From positions 1-64,000 of the forward strand of contig NZ_BCVX01000001.1 of the NCBI RefSeq assembly GCF_001591965.1: 64,000 nucleotides of DNA. Reading direction: 5' to 3'. The first letter of the stretch is position 1, and the number at the start of each line of letters is the position of its first letter. Below are positions 43,480 through 53,690 of this stretch, one piece after another. The translations under genes and the position numbers were made by a program. This stretch comes from Lysinibacillus odysseyi 34hs-1 = NBRC 100172. Its GTDB lineage: Bacteria; Bacillota; Bacilli; Bacillales_A; Planococcaceae. The notes under the pieces were generated by a model. It searched no databases, was not told the origin of the DNA, and saw only the letters and a list, made by a program, of their open reading frames with translations.

Positions 43480-46059
43480 GTGCAGCTTAAACTGCCGCAA
43501 GGAGCAATCGTTTTATGTATCGGGCCTTCCAACAGCGGAAAATCTACACTGCTCGAAAAGCTGATTGCCGAACAGCTGCTGCTACGATCTGAAGTAGTCA
43601 GCTCTGATACATACCGTGAGCTTGTATCAGATATTCAATATATCGATTTTTCAACCGTATCGCCCGAAGATCAGGATGTGCTTTATGAAGACTATCAGCA
43701 GCTTTCTATGGAAGCATTTCACGTATTGCATGAGGTGGTTGCGTCCCGTGCAAAACTGAATAAAGTGACATTTGTCGATGCAACACATTTACGGCAGGCT
43801 GAACGGGCCAAATATATGGAAATGGCGAAAAAGCACCACGTACCGCTTATCGCCCTCGTATTTGATATACCAAAGGAGGACATTTTCAAGCGGGATGAAC
43901 AGCGTTTAGAGCCACGTGGGAAAAAACGGCTGGAGCAGCAAATACGGACGTTCCAGAATGAGCTTCGCCACATAAAAAAAGAGCCTTTTGCTAAACTTTA
44001 TATATGGCGGGGCGAGGACCTCACGATTGCAAGACAAGCATCCCCTCACCTGCTGGATATCGGATCCGGCATTGATGTAATTGGTGATATTCATGGCTGT
44101 TTCGATGAAATGATGGCGCTGATCCAAAAACTTGGCTACGAAAAAAAAGGCGAACTGTATACCCACCCCCAGGGCCGCCGTTTACTATCAGCTGGAGATA
44201 TTATGAGCCGCGGACCAAAATCGCTTGAGACAATGCTGTTTTGGCTGCGCCAGATCGAAGCGGGTGAAAGCTTTATGATCGATAGTAATCACGGCTGGAA
44301 AATAGCTCGCTGGCTTCAGGGACAAAAAGTCACGCTGCAGCACGGGGATGAACTTGTAGCACAGGAATTCGAACAATATGAAAAGGAATATGGCATGGAA
44401 GAGGCCGAAGCATTGAAAAAGCGTTTCGCGGACATGTTGCTTGCTGCCCCTTCTCACTATATCCTCGCAAGAAACAATATACGGAAGGCCGTTGTCGCAC
44501 ATGCCGGCATTTTGGACCGCTATATTGGCAAGGAGTCCAAGCGCATACGGGATTTTTGCCGCTACGGCGACGTGCAAGGGACTGACGAACGTGGTAAACC
44601 GATACGCGGTGATTGGTTTATGGATCATAAAACAAGCGAGCTGATTATTTGGGGACATGAGCCAAAGCTAAAACCGTTTAAGGCGAACCGTACCATTAAT
44701 ATTGACCAAGGTGTTGTATTCGGCGGACAGCTGACAGCCTTCCGTTATCCGGAAGAAAGCTTCGTTGCTGTAGATGCACAGCACAATTATGCTGGGGATG
44801 CTAGCAATCCATTACTAGAAGCGAAAAACAAACGTTTTGCCCCGCCGCAAGTAAAGCATTTCATCAACGGCTTCACAGTGCATACGGCAGCCGGTGAGGA
44901 ATTTGCTATTCCGAAAGAAAAGGCACTTGCTGCGATGGACGCATTCTCCCACCATACATTGCCGCTGGAGCAGGTATTATATATACCCCCGACAATGAGT
45001 CCAACACCGCAAACATCTGCGTTAGCCGATTATTTAGAGCACCCTGCCGAGGCGTTTGCCTATTATAAAAAGCACGGCGTTACGCAAATGATCGCAGAGA
45101 AAAAGCATATGGGCAGCCGAGCGGTCATCTTTATTGCAAAAGATGAACAGGTGACAAAGCAGCTGCTGAATACTGAAGCGCTTGGCATCATTACAACCCG
45201 GACAGGACGCGCCTTCTTTGAGGAAGAGCTGCAGCGGGAAGTTTTACAAGCCATCCACCAGGAGCTCCTGGCGAAAAACTATTTTGATCGGTTCCAAACA
45301 GATTATGTGCTTATGGATGCCGAGATTCTGCCATGGAACCTAAAAGCACACGGCCTGATTGATAGGCAATATGCCAACGTTGCAGAGCAGGCATTAATGG
45401 ATAGAAAGTTCCTGTTAAATAAGCTGCAGACAACAACGAATATCGATGTGTCAAATTGGGCGGAGGAATATGCCCATAAGCTGAAAAACGCTGCACGTTT
45501 TGATGCCGTGTATCAAAATTACTGCTGGCCGACAAACGAGCTTCAAGGTATCCAAATTGCACCGTTTCATATTTTAGCTCATAGCCAAACAACGCATTTT
45601 GACAAACCGCATACATGGCATATGGAAATGAATGCGCTGTTAGCTGAAGATAGTTCCCTGTTTCTCGCAACCGAATATCGTTTGATTGAGACAGAGCAGC
45701 AGGAACAAGAAGCGATTACTTGGTGGGAGGACATGACAGAGCTTGGACATGAAGGGATTGTTATAAAGCCTTTGCACTTTATCGAAAAAAGAAAAGGAAA
45801 ACTCTTGCAGCCAGCGATCAAAGTACGAGGCCGTGAGTATTTACGCATCATTTATGGGATGGATTATACCGACGAAGCGCAGCTGAAGGCGCTCAAAAAA
45901 CGCAATCCTTCCCGCAAAATGCGCAATGCCCTGCAGGAATTCAGCCTCGGTGTAGAAGGTATTGAACGTTTTGTACAGCAGGAAAGCAGTGCACGTGTCC
46001 ATGAATGTACACTTGCTGCTCTGGCGCTTGAAAGTGAACCGATTGATCCACGGCTATAA
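43480..46059 (+). CDS. pnkp: Pnkp polynucleotide kinase-phosphatase-ligase
   Basis: 859 residues in three catalytic modules. The 5'-kinase has P-loop GPSNSGKS (15-22). The 2',3'-phosphatase is a metallophosphoesterase with GDIHG (202-206), GD (239-240), an unusual DSNHG where most relatives have GNHD/E, GHEP and the final His regions. The RNA ligase (adenylyltransferase) has KHMGSR with nucleophile Lys542. With Hen1 it heals and seals RNA cut by ribotoxins such as tRNA anticodon nucleases. The start is GTG at 43480 with AAGGAGGG 6 nt upstream. A strong terminator follows. Confidence 0.94.
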   Translation: MQLKLPQGAIVLCIGPSNSGKSTLLEKLIAEQLLLRSEVVSSDTYRELVSDIQYIDFSTVSPEDQDVLYEDYQQLSMEAFHVLHEVVASRAKLNKVTFVDATHLRQAERAKYMEMAKKHHVPLIALVFDIPKEDIFKRDEQRLEPRGKKRLEQQIRTFQNELRHIKKEPFAKLYIWRGEDLTIARQASPHLLDIGSGIDVIGDIHGCFDEMMALIQKLGYEKKGELYTHPQGRRLLSAGDIMSRGPKSLETMLFWLRQIEAGESFMIDSNHGWKIARWLQGQKVTLQHGDELVAQEFEQYEKEYGMEEAEALKKRFADMLLAAPSHYILARNNIRKAVVAHAGILDRYIGKESKRIRDFCRYGDVQGTDERGKPIRGDWFMDHKTSELIIWGHEPKLKPFKANRTINIDQGVVFGGQLTAFRYPEESFVAVDAQHNYAGDASNPLLEAKNKRFAPPQVKHFINGFTVHTAAGEEFAIPKEKALAAMDAFSHHTLPLEQVLYIPPTMSPTPQTSALADYLEHPAEAFAYYKKHGVTQMIAEKKHMGSRAVIFIAKDEQVTKQLLNTEALGIITTRTGRAFFEEELQREVLQAIHQELLAKNYFDRFQTDYVLMDAEILPWNLKAHGLIDRQYANVAEQALMDRKFLLNKLQTTTNIDVSNWAEEYAHKLKNAARFDAVYQNYCWPTNELQGIQIAPFHILAHSQTTHFDKPHTWHMEMNALLAEDSSLFLATEYRLIETEQQEQEAITWWEDMTELGHEGIVIKPLHFIEKRKGKLLQPAIKVRGREYLRIIYGMDYTDEAQLKALKKRNPSRKMRNALQEFSLGVEGIERFVQQESSARVHECTLAALALESEPIDPRL

Positions 46060-46071
46060 AAGCGCAAGAAA

Positions 46072-46109
46072 AAGCCCAGCTCCATTCAAATGAAATGGCT
46101 GCTGGGCTT
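46072..46109. terminator. Bidirectional terminator after pnkp
   Basis: AAGCCCAGC (46072-46080) pairs with GCTGGGCTT (46101-46109); an inner CCATT/AATGG stem strengthens it. It sits between pnkp and the convergent serine hydrolase gene. Confidence 0.85.
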
Positions 46110-46156
46110 CTGTTGTTCCAGGCAGATAAAAGGCAGGAAAAGGTTAAATCTCTGTT

Positions 46157-47206
46157 TTAGTATACGTTTTCAGTATATACACCAGCCGCTTCTCCTCTTA
46201 TACTTCTCATGACAACATTGCCAAACCCTCTTACATCCTCCAAGTAATCATACCCCGGAGGCGAACCGAAGCTGTTAAACGCCCGGACAGCGACCACCTC
46301 ATATTGCGGGATAACGAGAATCGTCACGCCTGTATAGCCTAATAGCTGAAAAGCACCTGCCGGAATGTCCGGACTTATTTCCATACGCTTAGCCAGTATG
46401 CCTTGTTCCTTTTGCACAAACCAAAGATAGCCGTTTTGCGGATAATCAGCCGTGAGTGCCGGAGGAGTTTGCAAAGCTGTTGCCAAACGAATGATTTCTT
46501 CCTTTACCACTTGCCGGCCGTTCCATTTTCCTTTATCCAAATGGAGCTGTCCCCAGGCTGCCAGATCTCTGATTGAGACGTACATGTTCATTTCCGAACC
46601 GTCTGTATTTTCACTTGTCTGCCAGGCTGGATCGCTAGGAGAATGGATGACTTGTACAAAATTATCATGGTTGATACCATACCAGCCGGTCTCTTGTAAT
46701 TGTAAAGGTTGGAATACGTATTCCTTTAAAATTGCGGCAATTTCCTTTCCGGTAGCTCGTTTGATAATATCCGTAAGCAGTGCTACTCCTATTCCCCGAT
46801 ACGCCCAATTCGTTCCCGGTTCAAACTCCCGGACAATTTCATTATGTATACTTCGCAGTCCGTGTGTATGTGTAAGTAAATGACGTATCGTCACATTTTC
46901 GTAGATTGCTTCCGTGCACTCGGGTAAGTATGCTGAAATCGGCTCATCAATCGAGGAAATCATTCCATGCTGCACAGCAAAGGCAGCGGCAAAGCCTATA
47001 TATGATTTGCGGACAGAGGCAATATGAAATTGTGTATCTGCCTGAACAAGTCTGGCATTTGCTTCCTTCGACTGGGTACCCCAATACTGCTCTAACACCG
47101 TATTCCCCTTATGCATAACCATTACACCGGCACCTGTACAGTCAAGCTGGTTAGCCGATTCTCTTACATTCCGTAAAACAATATCAAATCCTTTTTGTTG
47201 ATGCAT
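46157..47206 (-). CDS. Serine hydrolase of the beta-lactamase/DD-peptidase fold
   Basis: 349 residues. The nucleophile motif SVRK (S-x-x-K) lies near residue 64 in FHIASVRKSYIGFAAAFAV. The second motif is YRG in NWAYRGIGVAL instead of the usual Y-x-N, and LGYTGV replaces K-T-G/H-x-G. The family (class C beta-lactamase-like, EstB-like esterases) hydrolyses esters or peptides. No signal peptide is evident, so an intracellular esterase is more likely than a wall enzyme. AAGGTGG lies 5-8 nt before the ATG. It is 12 bp after a GNAT gene, in one operon. Confidence 0.82.
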   Translation of the reverse strand: MHQQKGFDIVLRNVRESANQLDCTGAGVMVMHKGNTVLEQYWGTQSKEANARLVQADTQFHIASVRKSYIGFAAAFAVQHGMISSIDEPISAYLPECTEAIYENVTIRHLLTHTHGLRSIHNEIVREFEPGTNWAYRGIGVALLTDIIKRATGKEIAAILKEYVFQPLQLQETGWYGINHDNFVQVIHSPSDPAWQTSENTDGSEMNMYVSIRDLAAWGQLHLDKGKWNGRQVVKEEIIRLATALQTPPALTADYPQNGYLWFVQKEQGILAKRMEISPDIPAGAFQLLGYTGVTILVIPQYEVVAVRAFNSFGSPPGYDYLEDVRGFGNVVMRSIRGEAAGVYTENVY

Positions 47207-47218
47207 TCGTACACCACC

Positions 47219-47944
47219 TTATGTATTCTTATTAGCATACTTTAATGAGGTGACTGTATTTCTTTCTGCACAGCCATTGGACACCATTATATTTCTCATC
47301 GGTACATTATTTATCTCTGTTGAACCTAAGTAAGTTTTCGCCTTCCATTCTTTTTGCAATCGGTGCAGCCCTATAAGATGCAGATTTTTACCAAGCCCTT
47401 TTCCGATAAAATCCGGATGCATGCCAATCCAAAACATACGCCCTTCCCTATCCGTATCAGGCTCTAGATGAGGCAATACTACACCGGCCGGTTTATCCTC
47501 TACATAATAAACAGTAAACATGTAATCCGCCTGCGACGGCAGCTCCTCTTTCATACTTTGTAAAAAGGCCATCGCCTCCTGTTCGCTTCTCCCCATTGTT
47601 TCAGATAAAAAGGAGATTGACTTTTTTTCAGAAACCGGCCATATGTCAAAAGAAGCGGCAGGATTATCTATGGTCTCTTTCAAAGATCTAGTATAGTTAA
47701 CTCTCTGCCCTTCCACTATCATCCTAGTCTGCACCGTGTCCATTTTCTGCAGCAGATGTGCGGGACACTGGAAGATTACTGTTTTCTGCGTGCCTTCATT
47801 TATCGTATTTAGAAGACTATCAATAAGCCGGTCTATTTCTTCAGCATGCTGCACCTTAGTCTCCATAATTTCTAACATAACAGCAGTATTACTCTTTATA
47901 CTATGTACACCTATTTGATGTAATTGCCTAAGTAAAGCATCCAT
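47219..47944 (-). CDS. GNAT acetyltransferase with N-terminal extension
   Basis: 241 residues. The first 80 form a helical extension (VMLEIMETKVQHAEEIDRLI), and the rest is the GNAT domain, with FWIGMHPDFIGKGLGKNLHL as the cofactor loop and YLGSTEINNVPMRNIMVSNG after it. Acceptor unknown. AAAGGGG lies 8-9 nt before the ATG. It is probably co-transcribed with the serine hydrolase that begins 12 bp downstream. Confidence 0.75.
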   Translation of the reverse strand: MDALLRQLHQIGVHSIKSNTAVMLEIMETKVQHAEEIDRLIDSLLNTINEGTQKTVIFQCPAHLLQKMDTVQTRMIVEGQRVNYTRSLKETIDNPAASFDIWPVSEKKSISFLSETMGRSEQEAMAFLQSMKEELPSQADYMFTVYYVEDKPAGVVLPHLEPDTDREGRMFWIGMHPDFIGKGLGKNLHLIGLHRLQKEWKAKTYLGSTEINNVPMRNIMVSNGCAERNTVTSLKYANKNT

Positions 47945-48013
47945 TTATTTTCACCCCTTTGAAGCATAATCCGTTTAACAGTATTAAATAGAACATTTCA
48001 TTCTTCTTTTCTC

Positions 48014-48565
48014 TTAAGAAAATTGAATGAATAAATGTAGATTCGAAACCTCTTGAGAGTTTGGCATTATCCATAATTCTTTTGTATATTTGTCATAAGC
48101 AAACATATCCCCATGATTCCCTGCCGCTTCGGTGGAAAATCTCATTCGCTTTGAAGCTATCGTTTTAAAATTTCTATCGATCGCTGCTTTACGAATTTTT
48201 AGGTTATGATTCTCCCCATTCTCTTCTTTTTTATAGACACTCGGATTATATTCCGGTGTAGCAAAAATAAGAAGATGCAAAGGCTTATCCGATTGGTTGT
48301 GGTAGCCATGAATATAATTGTTCCACCCGAAGACAATATCGTTTTCAACTGCTTCTATTTGACGGTCAAAGGAAATATCATATGTCAGCTCGCCACTAAG
48401 GACAATTGCGTGGTCTTCGCCATAAGGATGAAAATGCGCCGGGATCCCTTCCTCTTCCTTGTCCAGTTGAAAGTACAGTATACGATGATGTAAATTTTCG
48501 CTCTCCCAAACTTTTAAATATTTTTCTTTTGAATTTACCATCTTTCTGATATTTAGTTTTTCCAT
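48014..48565 (-). CDS. Cupin-domain protein
   Basis: 183 residues. The double-stranded beta-helix has the two cupin motifs: PAHFHPYGEDHAIVLSGELT with metal-ligand histidines and glutamate/aspartate, and NNYIHGYHNQSDKPLHLLIF. Cupins of this type are sugar isomerases, dioxygenases or binding proteins; the activity cannot be told. The ATG at 48565 has GGGGTGATGGG upstream. Single gene. Confidence 0.75.
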   Translation of the reverse strand: MEKLNIRKMVNSKEKYLKVWESENLHHRILYFQLDKEEEGIPAHFHPYGEDHAIVLSGELTYDISFDRQIEAVENDIVFGWNNYIHGYHNQSDKPLHLLIFATPEYNPSVYKKEENGENHNLKIRKAAIDRNFKTIASKRMRFSTEAAGNHGDMFAYDKYTKELWIMPNSQEVSNLHLFIQFS

Positions 48566-48663
48566 CCCATCACCCCTTTTCATCTTAGCAGAAGGAAATA
48601 ATTGTTAGAATGCACCTTTCGACTGATATAGCAGTTTATTGATTCCATTTTTCTAAGCGTAAA

Positions 48664-48694
48664 AAAGGCAAGATCCATATTGGATCTTGCCTTT
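48664..48694 (-). terminator. Terminator after aconitase
   Basis: AAAGGCAAGATCCA (48664-48677) pairs perfectly with TGGATCTTGCCTTT (48681-48694) around TAT; a T run follows on the minus strand. A very stable hairpin, fitting for a highly expressed gene. Confidence 0.92.
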
Positions 48695-48707
48695 ATTAGT
48701 TTACGAA

Positions 48708-51416
48708 TTAAGCTTCTTGAGCTTTGTTACGTAATACCATTTGTAGGATACCACCGTGACGGTAGTAGTCTACTTCTACTTCTGAATCGAAACGAGCAAG
48801 AGCTTTGAACTCTTTAACAGTTCCATCTTCAGCTTTAGCAGTTACAGTTAGGATGTCACGTGGTTTTACATCGTCAGTAATGTTTACTGAGATTTCTTCA
48901 CGGCCAGTTAAGCCTAAAGTATCAGCAGATTCGCCTTGCATGAATTGAAGTGGTAATACACCCATCATTACAAGGTTAGAACGGTGGATACGCTCGTAAG
49001 ATTGTGCGATTACAGTTTTCACGCCTAATAGGAATGTACCTTTCGCAGCCCAGTCACGAGATGAACCCATACCATAGTCGTTACCAGCTAATACTACTAA
49101 GCCAGTACCTTGTTCTTGGTATTTCATACATGCATCATAGATGTACATTACTTCGTTTGTTGGCCAGTAAGTAGTGAATCCACCCTCTGTACCTGGTGCA
49201 ACTTGGTTGCGGATACGGATGTTCGCGAATGTACCGCGCATCATTACTTCGTGGTTACCACGACGAGAACCGTAAGAGTTGAAGTCACGGATTGCTACGC
49301 CGTTTTCTTGTAGATATTTACCTGCTGGAGTATCTTTACCGATTGAACCAGCTGGAGAAATATGGTCAGTTGTGATTGAGTCACCGAACTTCGCCATTAC
49401 GCGTAAGCCATCTAAACCTTTGATTGCTTCTGGCTCTTTAGAAAGACCAGTGAAGAATGGTGGGTTTTGGATGTAAGTTGACTTGTCATCGAATGTGTAT
49501 AGAGATTCAGTTGAAGTCTCGATTGCATTCCATTTTTCGTTAGCAGTAAATACTGTTTCGTATTCTTTTTGGAATAGTTCACGAGTTACTACTTTGTTTA
49601 ATACTTCGTTTACTTCTTCAGTTGATGGCCAGATATCAGCAAAGAATACTTCTTTACCTTCTGGAGTTACTGCGATAGCGTCTTTTTGTAAGTCGATATC
49701 TACAGTACCAGCTAAAGCGTAAGCAACAACTAGTGGTGGTGAAGCTAAGAAGTTAGCTTTTACTAGTGGGTGTACACGACCTTCGAAGTTACGGTTACCA
49801 GAAAGTACTGAAGTTACGAATAAGTCGTTAGATTTGATTGCATCTTCGATTTCAGGAAGTAATGGACCTGAGTTACCGATACATGTTGTACAGCCGTAAC
49901 CAACTGTGTTGAAGCCGATTGCATCGAAGTATTCTTGTAAACCAGAATCTTCTAGGTAACCAGTTACAACTTTAGAACCTGGTGCTAAAGAAGTTTTTAC
50001 CCATTTAGCAGGTTTGATGCCTAACTCAACAGCTTTTTTAGCAACTAAACCAGCAGCTAAAAGAACGTATGGGTTAGATGTGTTTGTACAAGAAGTGATC
50101 GCAGCGATCGCTACTGCACCTGCAGGGATTTCTACATCACCTTCTGCAAATTTAGCAGTAGATGTTTTTGTGAATTCCTCTTCAGTTAAACCGAAACCTT
50201 GAGTACCTTGTGGAGCTACTACTGATTCACGGTAAACTTTTTTCATTTCAGTTAATGGAATTAAATCTTGTGGACGTTTTGGACCAGAAAGGTTCGCTTC
50301 GATTTCAGCAAGGTCTAATTCAATAACATCAGTGTAAACTGGTTCTAATGATGGGTCGAACCACATGTTGTTTGCTTTTAAGTAGTTTTCTACTACAGCA
50401 ATGTGCTCTTCGTCGCGACCAGTTAAACGCATGTAGTTTAATGACTCGTCGTCGATTGCGAAGAAACCACAAGTAGCACCATATTCTGGAGCCATGTTAG
50501 AGATAGTTGCACGGTCAGCAAGTGGTAATTTAGATACACCAGGACCGAAGAACTCTACGAATTTACCTACTACGCCGCGTTGACGTAATACTTGAGTTAC
50601 TTTAAGTGCTAAGTCAGTAGCTGTTGTTCCGTTTGGAAGTTCGCCTACTAATTTTACACCGATAACTTCTGGAATTGGGAAGTATGAAGGTTGGCCAAGC
50701 ATACCTGCTTCTGCCTCGATACCACCTACACCCCATCCAAGAACGCCGATACCGTTGATCATTGTTGTATGAGAGTCAGTACCTACTACTGAATCTGGGA
50801 ACGTTTCGAAAGTGCCGTCAGCAGTTTCTTTAACGTGTACGATTGGAGCTAAATACTCTAAGTTAACTTGGTGAACGATACCAGTTGCTGGTGGTACAGC
50901 ACGGAAGTTATCATAAGCAGTTTGAGCCCATTTTAAGAAGTTATAACGCTCAGCGTTACGTTCGAACTCAAGGTCCATGTTCGCTTGAAGCGCAGCTTCG
51001 TTACCGTATTTGTCAACTTGTACTGAGTGGTCAATTACAAGGTCAACAGGGATTGCCGGGTTGATTTTCGCTGGGTCTCCACCCATTTCTTTCATAGCTG
51101 AACGTAAAGATGCTAAGTCTACTACTACTGGTACCCCAGTGAAGTCTTGTAATACTACACGTGAAGGTTTGAATGGTACTTCAGCTTCTGTGTTAGCATC
51201 TTTGCCCCATTTAGCTAATTCGTTAACGTGGTCTTCTTTGATTACGTAGCCATCATATTGACGTAATACAGATTCTAATAATACTTTGATTGAATAAGGA
51301 AGGCGTGATACGTTTGCAATACCAGCTTCTTCGATTGCAGCAAGACGGTAGTAGTTATATGTTTTACCGTTTACTTCGAAAGACGCGCGGCTATTGTGTA
51401 AATTCTCTTGTGCCAT
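48708..51416 (-). CDS. acnA: Aconitate hydratase
   Basis: 902 residues, the usual length of the AcnA/IRP1-type enzyme (called CitB or AcnA in Bacillus). It converts citrate to isocitrate through cis-aconitate in the TCA cycle. The iron-sulphur cysteines are in [14 protein letters not shown] and [28 protein letters not shown] and [17 protein letters not shown] are the substrate-contact regions near the end. AGGGGG lies 8-9 nt before the ATG. Strong terminator and smooth codon use suggest high expression. Family members also bind RNA when the cluster is lost. Confidence 0.97.
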   Translation of the reverse strand: MAQENLHNSRASFEVNGKTYNYYRLAAIEEAGIANVSRLPYSIKVLLESVLRQYDGYVIKEDHVNELAKWGKDANTEAEVPFKPSRVVLQDFTGVPVVVDLASLRSAMKEMGGDPAKINPAIPVDLVIDHSVQVDKYGNEAALQANMDLEFERNAERYNFLKWAQTAYDNFRAVPPATGIVHQVNLEYLAPIVHVKETADGTFETFPDSVVGTDSHTTMINGIGVLGWGVGGIEAEAGMLGQPSYFPIPEVIGVKLVGELPNGTTATDLALKVTQVLRQRGVVGKFVEFFGPGVSKLPLADRATISNMAPEYGATCGFFAIDDESLNYMRLTGRDEEHIAVVENYLKANNMWFDPSLEPVYTDVIELDLAEIEANLSGPKRPQDLIPLTEMKKVYRESVVAPQGTQGFGLTEEEFTKTSTAKFAEGDVEIPAGAVAIAAITSCTNTSNPYVLLAAGLVAKKAVELGIKPAKWVKTSLAPGSKVVTGYLEDSGLQEYFDAIGFNTVGYGCTTCIGNSGPLLPEIEDAIKSNDLFVTSVLSGNRNFEGRVHPLVKANFLASPPLVVAYALAGTVDIDLQKDAIAVTPEGKEVFFADIWPSTEEVNEVLNKVVTRELFQKEYETVFTANEKWNAIETSTESLYTFDDKSTYIQNPPFFTGLSKEPEAIKGLDGLRVMAKFGDSITTDHISPAGSIGKDTPAGKYLQENGVAIRDFNSYGSRRGNHEVMMRGTFANIRIRNQVAPGTEGGFTTYWPTNEVMYIYDACMKYQEQGTGLVVLAGNDYGMGSSRDWAAKGTFLLGVKTVIAQSYERIHRSNLVMMGVLPLQFMQGESADTLGLTGREEISVNITDDVKPRDILTVTAKAEDGTVKEFKALARFDSEVEVDYYRHGGILQMVLRNKAQEA

Positions 51417-51621
51417 TTAATGTGTCCCCCTAGATTTCTTTATTGAAAAGGCTGTGTAAAGCTTCTTTTCTCCATCACTTATCATAGCGCACTTTCAAAC
51501 ATAAGTAAATTACATTAATATTATCTTTTGCGATAAGTTTTCTTTATGACCCTTTAAGAATATGTCTTTTTTCTGCATGAACGAGCAGAATTTGTCGTTG
51601 CCGAATTATCCCTGCAAAACT

Positions 51622-52935
51622 TTACCCGTTTTCTCCGAAACGATTATATATTTTTGCGACGGTTTGGCTATACAAAGCGAAGAAATCGCTTGATCCCATT
51701 TGTTTGCTGTCATCCAGAGTGATAAGCAAATCATCCACTTGCAATTCAAATGGCAGCTCTTCTATTATAGTATAAATTAATCTGTTATACCAAGCTTCCA
51801 CCGCCTCTTCCCCTGCATGAGGATATCTCGTCACGATCATCAGCGTATTTTCATGAAGCTGCGCAAAAATATATTGATCCTTTACTTGATGAACAATCGC
51901 TTCTTCAAGCTTGTCCTTAAAGGCCGTCATAAAATGAAGCCACTCAACCTGATTTACTTCTTCCCTCTTTCTCACTTGAATATGCGTACAGCAGAGAAAT
52001 TCCCCATCTTTTGAGCGATCAAAAAATTCCTGCCCTTCCCGAAGAAAATGCTGGAGCGGATAAGCGCTTTTCTCTGCAGCGGAGTGTTCATAGGCCCCGG
52101 CTTTTTGATACGCCCATTGATAGCGCAAAACAGAATTTTTTAAATGTGCTTTTACTTCATTCACGGAATGCTTGTACAGTTCGTCCGTAATATAGTGAAG
52201 CTGTGTCTCGATATGCTCGCTTAAATATGTCGCATAAAGCAATGTTGCAGGCTGTTCGAATAACGTTAGCATTTCCCGATAAACACGCAGTCCCTGCTCC
52301 ACTTCCCCTTCCTGGATTGTAAGCGTCGCTTCTATTATTGATAAAAGTATCTTTTCGCCTGCAGATTGACAATATTCACGCCGCCATTTATAACACTCGA
52401 CATAGCTTTTAGCCTCTGCTGTATAACGCCCATCCAGCAAGCTAATGACAAGCTGCAGCTGAGCGTTGTAAAGGGAATAATTATCCTTAAGCTCCTTATC
52501 CTCTACAAAAAAACAAGCCATTGTCGCATAGTCGATGGCACGCTGGTACTTCTTTTCTTTTGCATATAGATAGCTCAGTATTTGATAGTACACACCAAGG
52601 AGTTCATCTTCATCATTCATTTTGGCGATCGGTATATCACGTTCAATCCGGCTTTTGGTTTCTTCTATTTTATAGTTGAAGGTTACAGCCATTCCTAAAG
52701 CTTTTGCGAGAGGTAGCTTATATGTTGCTAACTGCTGCTGATCCATCAGCTGCTCGGCATGATGCAGGATTGTCATTGCCTGTATGAATTTCCTATCGTT
52801 AAAATAGCAATGAAATTGTTCGATATAACATCCGAGCAGGGCAGGTAAATTATTTGATTGAAAAAAGCAGCGCTCCTGTTGCTTCAACTGCACGATATTA
52901 GCAGCGTTATTTGAATAGTCACTGAGGCGATTCAT
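51622..52935 (-). CDS. TPR-like protein with C-terminal domain, unknown function
   Basis: 437 residues, soluble. The first 300 are helix pairs like TPR units (LGVYYQILSYLYAKEKKYQ, then AIDYATMACFFVEDKELKDN). The last 110 form an alpha/beta domain (CTHIQVRKREEVNQVEWLHF through LPFELQVDDLLITLDDSKQM). The order recalls a worn-out GGDEF-like fold with no catalytic signature; that is a guess. It overlaps the upstream gene by 17 bp and has GGGAGGTG 10 nt before the ATG. It is the last gene in the MoxR-VWA run. Confidence 0.65.
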   Translation of the reverse strand: MNRLSDYSNNAANIVQLKQQERCFFQSNNLPALLGCYIEQFHCYFNDRKFIQAMTILHHAEQLMDQQQLATYKLPLAKALGMAVTFNYKIEETKSRIERDIPIAKMNDEDELLGVYYQILSYLYAKEKKYQRAIDYATMACFFVEDKELKDNYSLYNAQLQLVISLLDGRYTAEAKSYVECYKWRREYCQSAGEKILLSIIEATLTIQEGEVEQGLRVYREMLTLFEQPATLLYATYLSEHIETQLHYITDELYKHSVNEVKAHLKNSVLRYQWAYQKAGAYEHSAAEKSAYPLQHFLREGQEFFDRSKDGEFLCCTHIQVRKREEVNQVEWLHFMTAFKDKLEEAIVHQVKDQYIFAQLHENTLMIVTRYPHAGEEAVEAWYNRLIYTIIEELPFELQVDDLLITLDDSKQMGSSDFFALYSQTVAKIYNRFGENG

Positions 52936-53560
52936 CTTTTTTATACACCTCCCGGCAGCTTAAAAAATGGTAGATTTTCTTCGCATCAAAAATCGCGTCT
53001 TCGATAAGCCGATTTATTACTGCACGATTTTTTTCTGTCGCTTCCATTAAGACCCTGAGCTTGCGCGCCTGCATACTGGCAAACTCTTTCGGATACCCTT
53101 CCGTTGTCTTTTTCTGTTCAACAAACAGCATGTAAAAATCAGAGGCCAAAAAATGCTCCATGTCGTCCACTTCCAACAGCTGCGGTGTGCACTCCCTGTG
53201 ATACCAATAAAACAGTGCATTCGTTACATATATACTAGCTATAAATAATAGAGTGCGGTCTTTTCCGTAATTATGCTTAAAGTTGGCAACGGTATTGATA
53301 TTTTGTACAGTAGCAAGCAAAAAAGCCGTGGAAGGGTAAATCATGCGCTGTTCAATATCGACGATTAACAGGCTGTCGTCATTCGATAGATATTGCCAAA
53401 TATTAAATGCGACACGTCTAGTCATTAAAATATCTGACCCTTCCAGCAAAAGAAGATCTCGTATATGCTTATGCTCATCTGCAAGCCGGATGAATTCACC
53501 CAATTGTTCCTCGTTATCCAAAATAAATATAGAATGATGTTTTCTTATTAGGTCTTGCAT
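52919..53560 (-). CDS. Hypothetical protein of the MoxR-VWA cluster
   Basis: 213 residues, soluble, mostly alternating helices and strands (LLLLEGSDILMTRRVAFNIW, SLLIVDIEQRMIYPSTAFLL, then TLLFIASIYVTNALFYWYHR). The C-terminal third is a charged helical stretch around QARKLRVLMEATEKNRAVIN. I do not recognise a family. The ATG at 53560 has GGGGGTC-type sequence upstream; a longer frame to 53605 lacks support. It overlaps the following TPR-like gene by 17 bp, which implies that the two are made together. Confidence 0.65.
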   Translation of the reverse strand: MQDLIRKHHSIFILDNEEQLGEFIRLADEHKHIRDLLLLEGSDILMTRRVAFNIWQYLSNDDSLLIVDIEQRMIYPSTAFLLATVQNINTVANFKHNYGKDRTLLFIASIYVTNALFYWYHRECTPQLLEVDDMEHFLASDFYMLFVEQKKTTEGYPKEFASMQARKLRVLMEATEKNRAVINRLIEDAIFDAKKIYHFLSCREVYKKDESPQ

Positions 53561-53690
53561 AGTAAGACCCCCTATCATTAGATGCAATTTTCTTAATTTT
53601 CTCATATATAAGGGGAATAAACAATGGCAACTTGGGAAATATCATCTATGAAATTCCTCCAAATGCCATTTTTTTGTTACAAAAATCAAC

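Noticed and set aside
43719-45851. Long minus-strand frames opposite pnkp
   Set aside because: They are shadows of pnkp codons; pnkp has full catalytic motifs on the plus strand.
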